DNA of 64,000 nucleotides from assembly GCA_045598045.1 (NCBI GenBank), contig JAZLLG010000072.1, forward strand, positions 12,386 to 76,385, in the 5' to 3' direction. The notes below the pieces were generated by a model. The model was not told where the DNA came from. It searched no databases and was given only the letters and a program-made list of their open reading frames with translations. The stretch is from RGIG3528 sp045598045. GTDB taxonomy: Bacteria; Bacillota; Clostridia; Lachnospirales; Lachnospiraceae. Within the stretch, counting starts at the first letter, position 1, and each line of letters starts with the position of its first letter. This document shows, one piece after another, positions 34,989 to 44,275 of this stretch. A program made the position numbers and the translations under genes.

Positions 34989-35894
34989 ATGGCTGAATAC
35001 ATAATCAAAAAGAAAAAACATGGAAAAATACTTGGTATTTTCCCGAGAAAAGAAAAGAAGCTTAACCGTTCAACAGCCGGAAATGCCATTCTGTTTACTT
35101 TAATGGCGATATGCGGTGTTGCAATGGCAATGCCTCTTGTAATGATCATAAACAACTGTCTGAAACCGCTTGACGAACTCTTTCAGTTCCCACCCAAGAT
35201 TTTCGTCAGGAACCCAACTTTTGAAAACTTTTCGGATTTGTTTGTGCTTGTAAATGATTCATGGGTTCCTTTTGCGAGATACATCCTTAACACAATCATA
35301 ATCACGGGCGGTGGCATGGTCGGACATGTTATTATTGCCAGCCTTGCGGCTTATCCCCTTGCAAAGCATGATTTCCCCGGGAAAAAGCTTCTCTTTTCTT
35401 TCGTAGTAATGTCCATGATGTTTTCATGGCAGGTTACTCAGACACCGCAGTACATGATTATTTCGTGGCTGCACATCAATAACACGTATTGGGCGCTCAT
35501 CCTTCCGGCTTGTTCCTTCGGTATGGGTCTTTACCTTATGAAGCAGTTCATGGAGCAGATTCCGGATTCACTTATGGAATCCGCAAGACTTGACGGTGCC
35601 GGAGAGTGGCGGATTTACTGGTCCATAATGATGCCGAACGTTAAACCGGCATGGCTTACTTTGGCTATATTCCAGTTCCAGCAGATGTGGGGCAACACAG
35701 GCTCGACATTCCTCAGGGATGAACAGCTGAAACCCTTGCAGTACAGCCTTCAGCAAATTGCGGCAGGCGGTGCCGCAAGAGCGGGCGCGGGAGCAGCGGT
35801 TACATTCATTATTGCTGCCGTACCGATTATTTTCTTCCTGATTTGCCAACGTAACATTCTTGAAACGATGACAACTTCAGGTATGAAAGACTGA
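34989..35894 (+). CDS. Sugar ABC transporter permease, MalG-type (pair 1)
   Basis: A protein of 301 residues with six membrane helices and a long basic cytoplasmic N-terminus. The coupling loop reads ESARLDGAGEWRIYWSIMMP near residue 198, followed by NVKPAWLTLAIF, as in MalG/LacG-type permeases. It begins immediately after the stop of its partner gene, so the two are translationally coupled. Together with the 994-residue binding protein they form one importer. Confidence 0.93.
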   Translation: MAEYIIKKKKHGKILGIFPRKEKKLNRSTAGNAILFTLMAICGVAMAMPLVMIINNCLKPLDELFQFPPKIFVRNPTFENFSDLFVLVNDSWVPFARYILNTIIITGGGMVGHVIIASLAAYPLAKHDFPGKKLLFSFVVMSMMFSWQVTQTPQYMIISWLHINNTYWALILPACSFGMGLYLMKQFMEQIPDSLMESARLDGAGEWRIYWSIMMPNVKPAWLTLAIFQFQQMWGNTGSTFLRDEQLKPLQYSLQQIAAGGAARAGAGAAVTFIIAAVPIIFFLICQRNILETMTTSGMKD

Positions 35895-35907
35895 TGAGGA
35901 GGAAAAA

Positions 35908-37410
35908 ATGAACATAAATAAAAAAACTCCTCTCAGGATGACGGTCATGATATTAACGGTCATGATGCTTCTTGGTTCTTTCGGAAACATATGTGTCAAG
36001 GCCGTTTCAACACAGCCTTACGATTCCTACAACTATGATTACTGGGGTTACATTCACTACACCCCGGCACCTTACACGGTGCAGCGCATAATCGAAGGAA
36101 ATAATCTCACCTTTAACGGCGAACCGGTCGGAAGCTTTGTAACGCCTCAGGACTTCTGCAAGGACAGTGAAGGTAACTTATACATATGCGACACGGGAAA
36201 CAACAGAATTGTCGTTTTGGATAAGAAACTCAAGAACGTCGTGAAGATTATCGACCACTTCGATAACAACGGAAAAGAAGATTCATTTAAGGGACCTTAC
36301 GGAGTGTGTGTCTCGGCGAACAATCGTCTGTATATTGCGGATACACAGAACAAGCGTGTGGTTGTACTTAACAACACGGATGATTCGCTTTTTATGATTA
36401 TTGATAATCCGACATCAAGAAGCCTTGATAAAACCTTTGTCTTCAACCCTATGAAAATCACGGTGGACTATGCGGACAGAGTGTATTGCATCGCAAAGAA
36501 CATGTTCGAAGGAATTATGGTTTTTGAGGCAACCGGTGAATTTTCAACTTTCTTCGGAACGATTAACGTCAAGATTTCCGCGTGGGATAAGTTCTGGAGA
36601 CGAATAGCTACGAAGGAAGAACGTTCGAATCAGCAGCTTTTCATTCCCACGGAGTTTACGGGAATGGACATTGATCCCGACGGATTTGTTTATGCGACAA
36701 ACATAGACGGTGAAGGAAAACTCGGCGTAAGAAGGCTGAATCCTTCCGGAGTGGACGTAATCAAGAAAGGTGAAAACGAAAACCTCGGCGGAGACCTTCA
36801 GATAGACGGAAGTACGGATTATGCCGGACCTTCGCAGTTCACGGATGTTGTTTACCGTGGGGACGGCATTTACTCCTGCCTGGATAAAAAAAGAGGCCGT
36901 ATTTTTACTTACGACCATGAGGGCAATCTCCTGTATATTTTCGGAGGCCTCGGAACCCAGGAAGGCACTTTCCAGCTTCCGGTTGCAATCGAATCGGATG
37001 AAGAAAGAATCCTTGTGCTGGATGCCACAAGAGCCCAGATTAACGTTTTTGACGTTACGGAATACGGCAGTCTTATAAACGAGGCCGTGGCTCTTCGTTA
37101 TGACGGTGATGAAAAGGAAGCCGTCGGTCTTTGGCAGAGAGTACTTGAACTTGACGAAGACAATGAGCTTGCAAACATCGGAATAGGAAAGGCATACCTT
37201 TCAGCCGGTGAATACGACAAGTCCATGAAATATCTGGAACTTGGTGAAAACAAGAATTACTACTCCATAGCCTTTAAGCGCTACAGAAACATGATTCTTG
37301 TCGAATATATCGGCTATGTCCTGACGGCTGCTCTGGTCATCGTTGTAGGAGCATACATATTCAAAAAAGTACGAAAAAAGGGAAAGGGAGCAGAGGAAGA
37401 TGATAAATAA
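35908..37410 (+). CDS. NHL-repeat and TPR protein with C-terminal membrane anchor
   Basis: A protein of 500 residues. A signal peptide (about residues 1-32) leads into an NHL-type beta-propeller, about residues 60-385, with blades marked by GNLYICDTGNNRIVVLD and NRLYIADTQNKRVVVLN, and later GFVYATNIDG and LLYIFGG. Residues 390-455 form one or two TPR-like helical pairs (GLWQRVLELDEDNELANIGI, then AYLSAGEYDKSMKYLELGE). A single membrane helix lies at about 467-487 and ends in a basic, then acidic tail. The topology is thus an extracellular propeller and TPR on a C-terminal anchor. I know of no defined function. It lies directly behind a permease pair and overlaps the Yip1 gene by 11 bp. Confidence 0.82.
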   Translation: MNINKKTPLRMTVMILTVMMLLGSFGNICVKAVSTQPYDSYNYDYWGYIHYTPAPYTVQRIIEGNNLTFNGEPVGSFVTPQDFCKDSEGNLYICDTGNNRIVVLDKKLKNVVKIIDHFDNNGKEDSFKGPYGVCVSANNRLYIADTQNKRVVVLNNTDDSLFMIIDNPTSRSLDKTFVFNPMKITVDYADRVYCIAKNMFEGIMVFEATGEFSTFFGTINVKISAWDKFWRRIATKEERSNQQLFIPTEFTGMDIDPDGFVYATNIDGEGKLGVRRLNPSGVDVIKKGENENLGGDLQIDGSTDYAGPSQFTDVVYRGDGIYSCLDKKRGRIFTYDHEGNLLYIFGGLGTQEGTFQLPVAIESDEERILVLDATRAQINVFDVTEYGSLINEAVALRYDGDEKEAVGLWQRVLELDEDNELANIGIGKAYLSAGEYDKSMKYLELGENKNYYSIAFKRYRNMILVEYIGYVLTAALVIVVGAYIFKKVRKKGKGAEEDDK

Positions 37411-38032
37411 AAGCTTCGGCGAAAAAATTAAATATTTCTTCTACACTATGTCCCATCCCATGGACGGCTTTTATTGGATCAGGCATCAGGATCGCGGAAG
37501 TGTTTTGCTTTCCATTATTCTTGTAATCCTGTTTTCACTTACGTTCACAATCAACAGGCTCTACTCCGGCTTCGTAATAAACACTACGGATATAAGAATG
37601 GTTGATTCGCTGTATGAGCTTATCGGTGTACTTGCCTGTTTCCTTCTCATTTGCATATCAAACTGGTCCGTAACCTGTCTTATGAACGGTGAGGGAAGAC
37701 TTAAGGACATTGCCATAGCAGTAGGCTACGGTACATTCCCGATGACTGTTGCCATCAATCTTGCAACGATAATAAGCCATTTCGTTGCCGACGGAGAACA
37801 GGTGTTTTACACGCTTGTTATGGGTATAGGCATTGCTTACGGTCTGATTCTCATACTGATGGGTATTATGCAGATTCATAACTACTCTCTCGGAAAAACG
37901 CTGATTACGGTTTTTCTTACGTTGCTTGCTCTTTTGGTAATACTGTTTTTACTGTTGCTTTTAAGTAATCTTCTTGGTGCTGTTTTCAATTTCTTACGCA
38001 GCATATATCAGGAAATAATTTTCAAGGCATAG
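37400..38032 (+). CDS. Yip1-family membrane protein
   Basis: A protein of 210 residues with five or six membrane helices. The layout is a short cytoplasmic N-terminus (FGEKIKYFFYTMSHPMDGFYW, in parts), then hydrophobic helices, with the SVTCLMNGEGRLKDIAIAVG and YGTFPMTVAIN segments typical of the YIP1 domain. Its start lies inside the end of the NHL-TPR gene, so the two products are likely made in a fixed ratio and may form a complex. The role of Yip1 proteins in bacteria is unknown; a membrane partner of the NHL-TPR and DUF5696 proteins is inferred from gene order only. Confidence 0.8.
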   Translation: MINKSFGEKIKYFFYTMSHPMDGFYWIRHQDRGSVLLSIILVILFSLTFTINRLYSGFVINTTDIRMVDSLYELIGVLACFLLICISNWSVTCLMNGEGRLKDIAIAVGYGTFPMTVAINLATIISHFVADGEQVFYTLVMGIGIAYGLILILMGIMQIHNYSLGKTLITVFLTLLALLVILFLLLLLSNLLGAVFNFLRSIYQEIIFKA

Positions 38033-38042
38033 GAGGCTGAAG

Positions 38043-40394
38043 ATGAGAAAGAGTAATAAAGAAAAGCTTCCGATGTCAAAAAAGAAGAAGATTATCATCG
38101 CTTTGGCAGCTGCTGTTGTTCTGGCGGCAGCGGTGTTTGTGGCTTACTACCTTGTCAGATATACCTTCTTTAACGGATACAGGAAGTACCTTTCGGACTA
38201 TTCATACGAGGAAGGCAGAAGCTTTGAGTCGATTGCCGATACGGATTGCAAGGTGCCCGGCTTTGAGCTTGTTGCCGAAAATGAATTTCTGAAGCTTTAC
38301 ACACAGACTTCAAGCGGTTATGTCGCTGTTTATGACAAGCGTGACGGTGCGATTACATATTCCAATCCGCTTAATGCCGACGAGGACGAAAAAGCAAACA
38401 AGAAAAACAAAGGATTTCTGAAATCGGCTTTTCAGCTTGGATATTACAACGCAAACGTTACAACGGGCTCGTTTGATTCCTTCAGCGGGTGCGTGGAAAA
38501 AGGGCTTTTGAAGGTTGAGAGCATAGAAAACGGTGTGAGATATCTTTATACCATTGGTGATTACCAGCCTGAAAACGAAGCTGCAATATTCTTTGAAATT
38601 CCATTGGAATACAGACTCGACGGTGATTCAATCGTTGTGAATGTTCCCACGGACCATATTAAAGAGGATGGCGCGGGAGCGGTTTACAGAATACAGCTTC
38701 TCCAGTATTTTGGGGCGGCTCACAAGTCTGAAGAAGGGTATCTGGTTGTACCGAACGGATCCGGATCACTGATTCGTTTTAACAACGGAAAAACAAAGTA
38801 TCCTATGTACTCACAGTACTACTACGACCTTGATCCGCTTGTTTCAAACTATACAACGACCGAAAATGTTACTCCTGTGAGACTTGCACTGTACGGTATA
38901 TGCAGAGAAAACAGAAGCATTCTTGTGAACGTGGAGGATGGCGCGAGTATAGCGAGCCTGACGGCCGGAGTTTCGGGACAGTACAACGATTACAACTATG
39001 CGTATTCCACTTTTGTGTTGAGAAACAATGACAACCTTAAGATGTTCGGTTCTTCTTCCTCCGACGTGTTCGTAATGGAAGAGGATATATACGACGTAAA
39101 TATTACGGTTCGATATACGTTCCTCAACGAAGAAAATAAAGGGTATTCGGGAATCGCAAATTATTATCGTGAAAAGCTTGTAAACGAAGGAGTACTTACA
39201 AGAAACGACAAAGCGGAAGCTGTTCCTTTTTACTACGATATTATTTCGGGAACAAGAGAAACGGCACATGTTTTGGGCGTTCAGACAGACGGACTGCTCG
39301 CAATGACGACTTTTGAAGAGGCGGAAGAGATTGCGAAAGAACTGGCATCGCTTGGAATCGGGCGTCAGGTAATGAACCTTCAGGGATGGTTTAACGACGG
39401 TTATAACCATGACATGCCGAATCGCATAAAAGTCAATCTTAAGCTTGGAGGAAAGAAGGGCCTTGAAAAACTGAAAAATACTCTTTCCTCGCTTAACGGA
39501 GTTCTGTACGGAGATGTTGCTTTCACAAAAGCAAGCTATTCCTCGAACTTCAAGTATAAGGAAGAAGCAAGCAGATATTACGGAGCAGGTTATGTGGCCG
39601 GTTTTGGTCTTGTGAATCCCACAACTCTCCGAAATACAACAGGCCTTGGCTACCACGAGAATATGTTTGACATTGTAAGCCCCAAATTCCTTTTAAGATA
39701 TATCGATAAATTTGCAGACAAATCGGAACGCTGCGGTATAGACGGAATATCATTGAGAGATTTGGGAAACTATTTCGCTTCGGATAAACGAAGAACGAAT
39801 GTCATATCAAGAGAAGAGGCATTGGATGTTGTCAATGCCGGACTTAACAAACTTGAGTCAACCGGAAAGAGAATCATGGTAAATGAGGCGAATGATTTCG
39901 CATTTGCCGTTGCGGACGACATACTGAATGCTCCTTTGGAAGACAACAACTACTACATTATTGATGAGCGTATTCCCTTGTATTCCATGATTATTCATGG
40001 TTCCATCGATTATTCTTCAAACCTTTTGAACTACGACGATGCAAAGGATATCACTCCCACGCTTCTTAAGCTTATCGAAGCAGGGGCGGCTCCTCACTAT
40101 GTTTTTACGTGGGAGAGTTCGGGCCTTTTGAAGGATACGGCATTGAACAGATATTATTGCACGACTTTTGATGTATGGAAGCAGGAAGCGGTCGAAAGCT
40201 ATAAGTTTGTCAATGATGCGCTTAAAGACGTTACGGATGCATATATTGTCAATCATGAGTTGCTTTCGGAAAACCTCCGAAAGGTAACATATGACAACGG
40301 TGTCTGCATATATATTAACTATGGTGATGAGCCCGAAACCTTTGAAGGCATCACCGTAGAAGCTGAAAGCTATAAGGTGGAGGGCGTGCGATGA
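38043..40394 (+). CDS. DUF5696-type membrane-anchored protein
   Basis: A protein of 783 residues. A basic cytoplasmic N-terminus and one membrane helix (about residues 18-42) anchor a large extracellular part. Residues 75-370 look like a beta-sandwich (FLKLYTQTSSGYVAVYDKR; VNVPTDHIKED). Residues 400-700 look like a TIM barrel: RQVMNLQGWFNDGYNHDMP, then GVLYGDVAFTKASYS, RCGIDGISLRDLGNYFASD, KRIMVNEANDFAFAVADDIL and APHYVFTWESSGLLKDT. Acidic residues at strand ends (D in GISLRDLG, E in MVNEAND) would fit a glycosidase-like site, but no known family is matched with confidence. It ends 4 bp into the next permease gene. I identify it with DUF5696 from memory of similar gene neighbourhoods in Paenibacillus and Butyrivibrio. 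Confidence 0.72.
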   Translation: MRKSNKEKLPMSKKKKIIIALAAAVVLAAAVFVAYYLVRYTFFNGYRKYLSDYSYEEGRSFESIADTDCKVPGFELVAENEFLKLYTQTSSGYVAVYDKRDGAITYSNPLNADEDEKANKKNKGFLKSAFQLGYYNANVTTGSFDSFSGCVEKGLLKVESIENGVRYLYTIGDYQPENEAAIFFEIPLEYRLDGDSIVVNVPTDHIKEDGAGAVYRIQLLQYFGAAHKSEEGYLVVPNGSGSLIRFNNGKTKYPMYSQYYYDLDPLVSNYTTTENVTPVRLALYGICRENRSILVNVEDGASIASLTAGVSGQYNDYNYAYSTFVLRNNDNLKMFGSSSSDVFVMEEDIYDVNITVRYTFLNEENKGYSGIANYYREKLVNEGVLTRNDKAEAVPFYYDIISGTRETAHVLGVQTDGLLAMTTFEEAEEIAKELASLGIGRQVMNLQGWFNDGYNHDMPNRIKVNLKLGGKKGLEKLKNTLSSLNGVLYGDVAFTKASYSSNFKYKEEASRYYGAGYVAGFGLVNPTTLRNTTGLGYHENMFDIVSPKFLLRYIDKFADKSERCGIDGISLRDLGNYFASDKRRTNVISREEALDVVNAGLNKLESTGKRIMVNEANDFAFAVADDILNAPLEDNNYYIIDERIPLYSMIIHGSIDYSSNLLNYDDAKDITPTLLKLIEAGAAPHYVFTWESSGLLKDTALNRYYCTTFDVWKQEAVESYKFVNDALKDVTDAYIVNHELLSENLRKVTYDNGVCIYINYGDEPETFEGITVEAESYKVEGVR

Positions 40395-41305
40395 AAAAGA
40401 AAAAGAAAATGTCCCTTCACGTTAAAAGGGCGCTCACGGGATATATGTTCATTCTCCCGTGGTTTATAGGCTTTTTACTCCTATATCTGAGATCCATCTG
40501 GATGACGGGCAAATTCTCGCTTTCAGAGCTTACGATGGGCGTGACAAACTATGAACTCAAGTTCGTCGGCCTGGAGAATTTTAAATATGCATTCTTCGGT
40601 CATGGTTACTTCAAGCAGTATCTTGTTTCCTCGATTACAAATATGCTTGTGGATGTACCGCTTATTATTTTCTTCAGCTTATTTATGTCTCTTCTTTTAA
40701 ACAAAAAATTTAAGGGAAGAGGACTTGTAAGAGCAATTTTCTTTCTTCCGGTTATTCTCGGAGCGGACGCTATTGTAGACGCTTTGGCGCTTTCGGAGAA
40801 AATGATGAACGGCGGCATCGCGGCACAGGCCGCAGAAGTTGCGTCTGCAGGTTCACAGCTTTCCTTTGATGTGGATTACATCGTGGATTTGCTTGTACAG
40901 TTTGGATTACCCGTAAAGATTTTGACATACATATCCAATGCGGTATCGCGAATCAACGATATCATCTCGGCGAGTGGGGTGCAGCTTATCATCTTTATTG
41001 CGGCACTCCAGTCGATACCGGGATCCATGTATGAGGTTGCCAAAATCGAGGGCGCTACGGGGTATGAAACTTTTTGGAAAGTTACGTTTCCGATGGTTAT
41101 GCCCCACATCATTACCAATGTGGTTTACACAATTGTTGAACGATTTGCGGAAAGTGAAGTTATCGAACTGGCATATACGACGTGCTTCAGCGAGTTTAAT
41201 TACGGACTCAGCTCGGTATTTTCCATTGTGTCGACGGTGATAACATGCATCATTCTTGTGACGATTGTGGCTGTTATTCAGAAGAGAACCTTCTATTACA
41301 CCTGA
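40391..41305 (+). CDS. Sugar ABC transporter permease, MalF-type (pair 2)
   Basis: A protein of 304 residues with six membrane helices. The first helix reads LTGYMFILPWFIGFLLLYL. The coupling loop is YEVAKIEGATGYETFWKVTFP near residue 215 (core: AKIEGATGYE). It overlaps the DUF5696 gene by 4 bp (ATGA), which ties expression of the two. It is clearly different from the first MalF-type permease of the operon, so this is a second transporter and not a duplicate. Confidence 0.93.
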   Translation: MKKKKKMSLHVKRALTGYMFILPWFIGFLLLYLRSIWMTGKFSLSELTMGVTNYELKFVGLENFKYAFFGHGYFKQYLVSSITNMLVDVPLIIFFSLFMSLLLNKKFKGRGLVRAIFFLPVILGADAIVDALALSEKMMNGGIAAQAAEVASAGSQLSFDVDYIVDLLVQFGLPVKILTYISNAVSRINDIISASGVQLIIFIAALQSIPGSMYEVAKIEGATGYETFWKVTFPMVMPHIITNVVYTIVERFAESEVIELAYTTCFSEFNYGLSSVFSIVSTVITCIILVTIVAVIQKRTFYYT

Positions 41306-41320
41306 TGAAAGGAAGCGGAT

Positions 41321-42271
41321 ATGGAATTTTTAAAAGACTCCTACAGAAGAAATGCTTTCTTGAATAAGGTTAAGAAGGCAGCGGTTGGTATTCTTTGGTT
41401 TTTGATTATTGTCGGTGTTTCCTACGTCATTCTTGCACCGGTTATCGGCATGGTTGTCAATTCCATCTCGTCGGACAGAGATGCCTATGACCCTATGATG
41501 TTTGTACTTCCGAAAGCCCCGACACTTGAAAAGTACAAGCTTGTACTTGAACGTCTTGATTATTTCGGGACGATGGGAAAGGACCTCGTTTATACGGCAG
41601 CGATTACAATTGTACAGCTGTTTATATGCTCAATGGTCGGCTATGGCTTTGCCAGGTTTGATTTCCCTTTTAAAAAGATACTGTTCGGATGCGTAGTCAT
41701 CATGATTGTGATACCCACTCATGTAATCATGCTTCCGCTGTATATGACATTCAGGCAGTTTGATCCATTCGGACTGGCAACCCGTTTCACCGGGGATTAT
41801 ATCACCTTCATGGGTACACCGCTTCCTATGTTTTTGATGTCTTTCCTCGGATGCGGTCTGAAGTCCGGACTGTACATCTACATCTTTAACCAGTTCTTCA
41901 GAGGTCTGCCCAAGGAAATTGAGGAAGCAGCTCTTGTTGACGGGTGCGGTGCATGGTACACGTACTTCAGAATCATGCTTCCGAATGCAATGCCATCGGT
42001 AATAACAGTTACTGTGTTTTCACTTGTATGGCAGTTTAATGACACTTTCTATGCAAATCTGTTTCAGATCAGCCCGGACATTGTCATCAGTAAAAAGGTT
42101 TCCACGTTGCAGGCGACCATTGCAAATCTTGATAAGATTCTGGATCTTCCCATTCAGGAGCTTTATCTTGACGCAGGAATTGTGCTGATGATACTCCCGA
42201 TTCTGATTATTTATCTTTTACTTCAGAAACAGTTTATTGAAGGTGTGGAAAGAAGCGGTATAGTAGGATAA
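41321..42271 (+). CDS. Sugar ABC transporter permease, MalG-type (pair 2)
   Basis: A protein of 316 residues with six membrane helices. The coupling loop is EEAALVDGCGAWYTYFRIMLP near residue 205 (core: AALVDGCGAW), typical of MalG-type subunits. It partners the permease 15 bp upstream. The next genes encode a repeat lipoprotein and a solute-binding lipoprotein, either of which could deliver substrate to this pair. Confidence 0.93.
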   Translation: MEFLKDSYRRNAFLNKVKKAAVGILWFLIIVGVSYVILAPVIGMVVNSISSDRDAYDPMMFVLPKAPTLEKYKLVLERLDYFGTMGKDLVYTAAITIVQLFICSMVGYGFARFDFPFKKILFGCVVIMIVIPTHVIMLPLYMTFRQFDPFGLATRFTGDYITFMGTPLPMFLMSFLGCGLKSGLYIYIFNQFFRGLPKEIEEAALVDGCGAWYTYFRIMLPNAMPSVITVTVFSLVWQFNDTFYANLFQISPDIVISKKVSTLQATIANLDKILDLPIQELYLDAGIVLMILPILIIYLLLQKQFIEGVERSGIVG

Positions 42272-42302
42272 GTAAGTAATCTGTGATTACCGAATGTCCC
42301 GG

Positions 42303-42321
42303 GTAAACCAAAAGGGTTTAC
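42303..42321 (+). other. Intra-operon stem-loop
   Basis: GTAAACC (42303-42309) pairs with GGTTTAC (42315-42321) around a short loop, without a T run. It lies in the 111-bp gap before the two abundant-type lipoprotein genes and may protect their mRNA 5' end after processing. Confidence 0.4.
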
Positions 42322-42382
42322 AAAGAACGTCAAACGATTTTCACCTGTGAAGGTGAGAGGAGAAAAACAGGAGGACAAAAAA

Positions 42383-44254
42383 GTGAAAAAAGCAAAAGCA
42401 TTAGTAAGCATCCTCGCTTTCGCTATGGTTGTTTCAACGGCAGCCTGCGGCGTTGGCGGCGGAAATGCAACAGTTACGGCAACACCTACTCCCGGCGGAG
42501 TGGCAAGCTCGGTAACGGCAACACCTACACCCGGTGCAGTGGATGTAACGGCAACACCCACACCCACACAGGCACCTGTTGTAGAGGTTAAGAAAACACC
42601 CAGTATCGATTTTGAAGACGGAAGCATGAGCTTCGTTGCTCTTTATGAGGGCTCCGGAAAGTCTGATGCATCCGCAATCGAAATCGCTGACTTTAACGGC
42701 AGCAAGGCATTAAAGGTTTCAAACGCAAAAGCAAATCTTTATTCATACGTTGCATTTGACGTAACAGCACTTCTCGGCGAGAAGGTTAAGGACATCGCTT
42801 CTATTGATGTAACTCTTTGCGGAACAGACCTTAATGGTGAATTCAATGCTTCTTCAGGTAAGCTTACCGGATGGTTCGGCGCAGACCTTACAGCGGAATC
42901 TCAGGACTGGTCCGTATATTTGAAGAATAAGGGAGCGAAGGTTTGTACCTTTACTGTTCCCGAAGGTCAGGCGTTCACAACCGACAATAACATCTTTATG
43001 ATTTCTTTGGAGTCAAACGCTAAGTATATTGAAGATGAAGAAAATGCAATCTTCTATATTGATGACATTGCATTCCTTGACAAGAACGGTAACACAATCG
43101 CAGCTGATACAAAGGTTGCTTTCGTTGGCCCCGAGAGCTTTGCTCCGAGCACAACCGACAGAGCAAACCTTTATGCGGTAAAGAATTCCGTAAATTTTGA
43201 AGGCTTCGTAACAAGCGCAGGCGGTTGGGGTCAGAATGGTTTCGACATGCCTCAGGAATTCGTTGATGCACTTGTACCCGGTTCTGTTATTGAAATCGAA
43301 TATTCATCTGAAGACGGAACCATGTGGATTGTTATGCCGGCAGCAACAGCAGGCTGGTCAAGAGTGGCTCAGGGCCAGGCTTACATTAACGGCGGCAAGT
43401 CAATAGCACAGGTTACATATGAACAGATTGCAGCAGTATGCGGCGAAGACAAGTCCACATGGGGCGCAACACTTCAGTGCGAAGCACAGACAGCCTGGGA
43501 AGTATACAGCGTTAAGGTTGGTATGAAGGCCGATCAGATTGCTCTTCAGAATGCGGTTGTATTCCCTGATTTTGTAACAAGCGCAGGCGGCTGGGGCCAG
43601 AACGGTTTCGACATGCCTCAGGAAATCATTGATGCACTCGTACCCGGTTCTGTTATTGAAATCGATTATGCATCCGAAGATGGTTCAATGTGGATCGTAA
43701 TGCCTGCAGCAACAGTAGGCTGGTCAAGAGTTGCACAGGGCGAAGCTTTATGCGAAAACGGCAAGGCTTATGTCACATATGAACAGATTGCAGCAGTATG
43801 CGGCGAAGACAAGTCCACATGGGGTGCAACACTTCAGTGTGAAGCACAGACAGCTTGGGAAGTATACGGTCTTAAGGTAGGTAAACTTGCCAAGGTTCCT
43901 GCAGCAAACACAGTAACCGAGTTCCCTGATTTCGTAACAAGCGCAGGCGGCTGGGGCCAGGCAGGTTTTGATATGCCTCAGGAAATTATTGATGCACTTG
44001 TTCCGGGCTCCACTGTAAGAATTGAATTCACATCCGAAGATAACACAATGTGGATAGTAATGCCTGCGGCAGCAGCAGGTTGGTCAAGATGTGCTCAGGG
44101 CGAAGCTGTTATTAAGGACGGCTACGCATATGTAACATATGAGCAGATTGCGGCAGTATGCGGCGAAGACAAGTCCACATGGGGCGCAACACTTCAGTGC
44201 GAAGCACAGACAGCCTGGGAGGTATACAGCCTCGCAGTAATAAATGAGCAGTAA
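42383..44254 (+). CDS. Lipoprotein with three near-identical CBM-like repeats
   Basis: A protein of 623 residues from a GTG start at 42383, chosen because AGGAGG lies eight bases upstream. The signal peptide ends in a lipobox (VVSTAAC), followed by a linker with repeated TATPTP. A beta-sandwich domain occupies about residues 70-260 (IDFEDGSMSFVAL, ending FYIDDIAFLDKNG). Three tandem repeats of about 108 residues cover roughly 272-382, 394-500 and 514-619, each with TSAGGWGQ, MPQE, ALVPGS, MWIVMPAA and YEQIAAVCGEDKSTWGATLQ. Such repeats resemble carbohydrate-binding modules of rumen bacteria, but I cannot name a CBM family. It probably holds mannan at the cell surface near the mannanase and transporters. 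Confidence 0.78.
   Translation: MKKAKALVSILAFAMVVSTAACGVGGGNATVTATPTPGGVASSVTATPTPGAVDVTATPTPTQAPVVEVKKTPSIDFEDGSMSFVALYEGSGKSDASAIEIADFNGSKALKVSNAKANLYSYVAFDVTALLGEKVKDIASIDVTLCGTDLNGEFNASSGKLTGWFGADLTAESQDWSVYLKNKGAKVCTFTVPEGQAFTTDNNIFMISLESNAKYIEDEENAIFYIDDIAFLDKNGNTIAADTKVAFVGPESFAPSTTDRANLYAVKNSVNFEGFVTSAGGWGQNGFDMPQEFVDALVPGSVIEIEYSSEDGTMWIVMPAATAGWSRVAQGQAYINGGKSIAQVTYEQIAAVCGEDKSTWGATLQCEAQTAWEVYSVKVGMKADQIALQNAVVFPDFVTSAGGWGQNGFDMPQEIIDALVPGSVIEIDYASEDGSMWIVMPAATVGWSRVAQGEALCENGKAYVTYEQIAAVCGEDKSTWGATLQCEAQTAWEVYGLKVGKLAKVPAANTVTEFPDFVTSAGGWGQAGFDMPQEIIDALVPGSTVRIEFTSEDNTMWIVMPAAAAGWSRCAQGEAVIKDGYAYVTYEQIAAVCGEDKSTWGATLQCEAQTAWEVYSLAVINEQ
43195..44240 (+). repeat. Three in-frame tandem repeats of about 330-360 bp
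   Basis: The copies start near 43195, 43561 and 43921. Their last 90 bp (43420-43509, 43780-43869, 44140-44229) are almost identical at the DNA level, while the middle parts vary more. This points to recent duplication or gene conversion within the lipoprotein gene. Confidence 0.85.
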
Positions 44255-44275
44255 TGAAAGAACGGAGGAAATATA

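Noticed and set aside
38844..39656. 270-codon minus-strand frame over the DUF5696 gene
   Set aside because: Shadow frame without ribosome site or recognisable domain.
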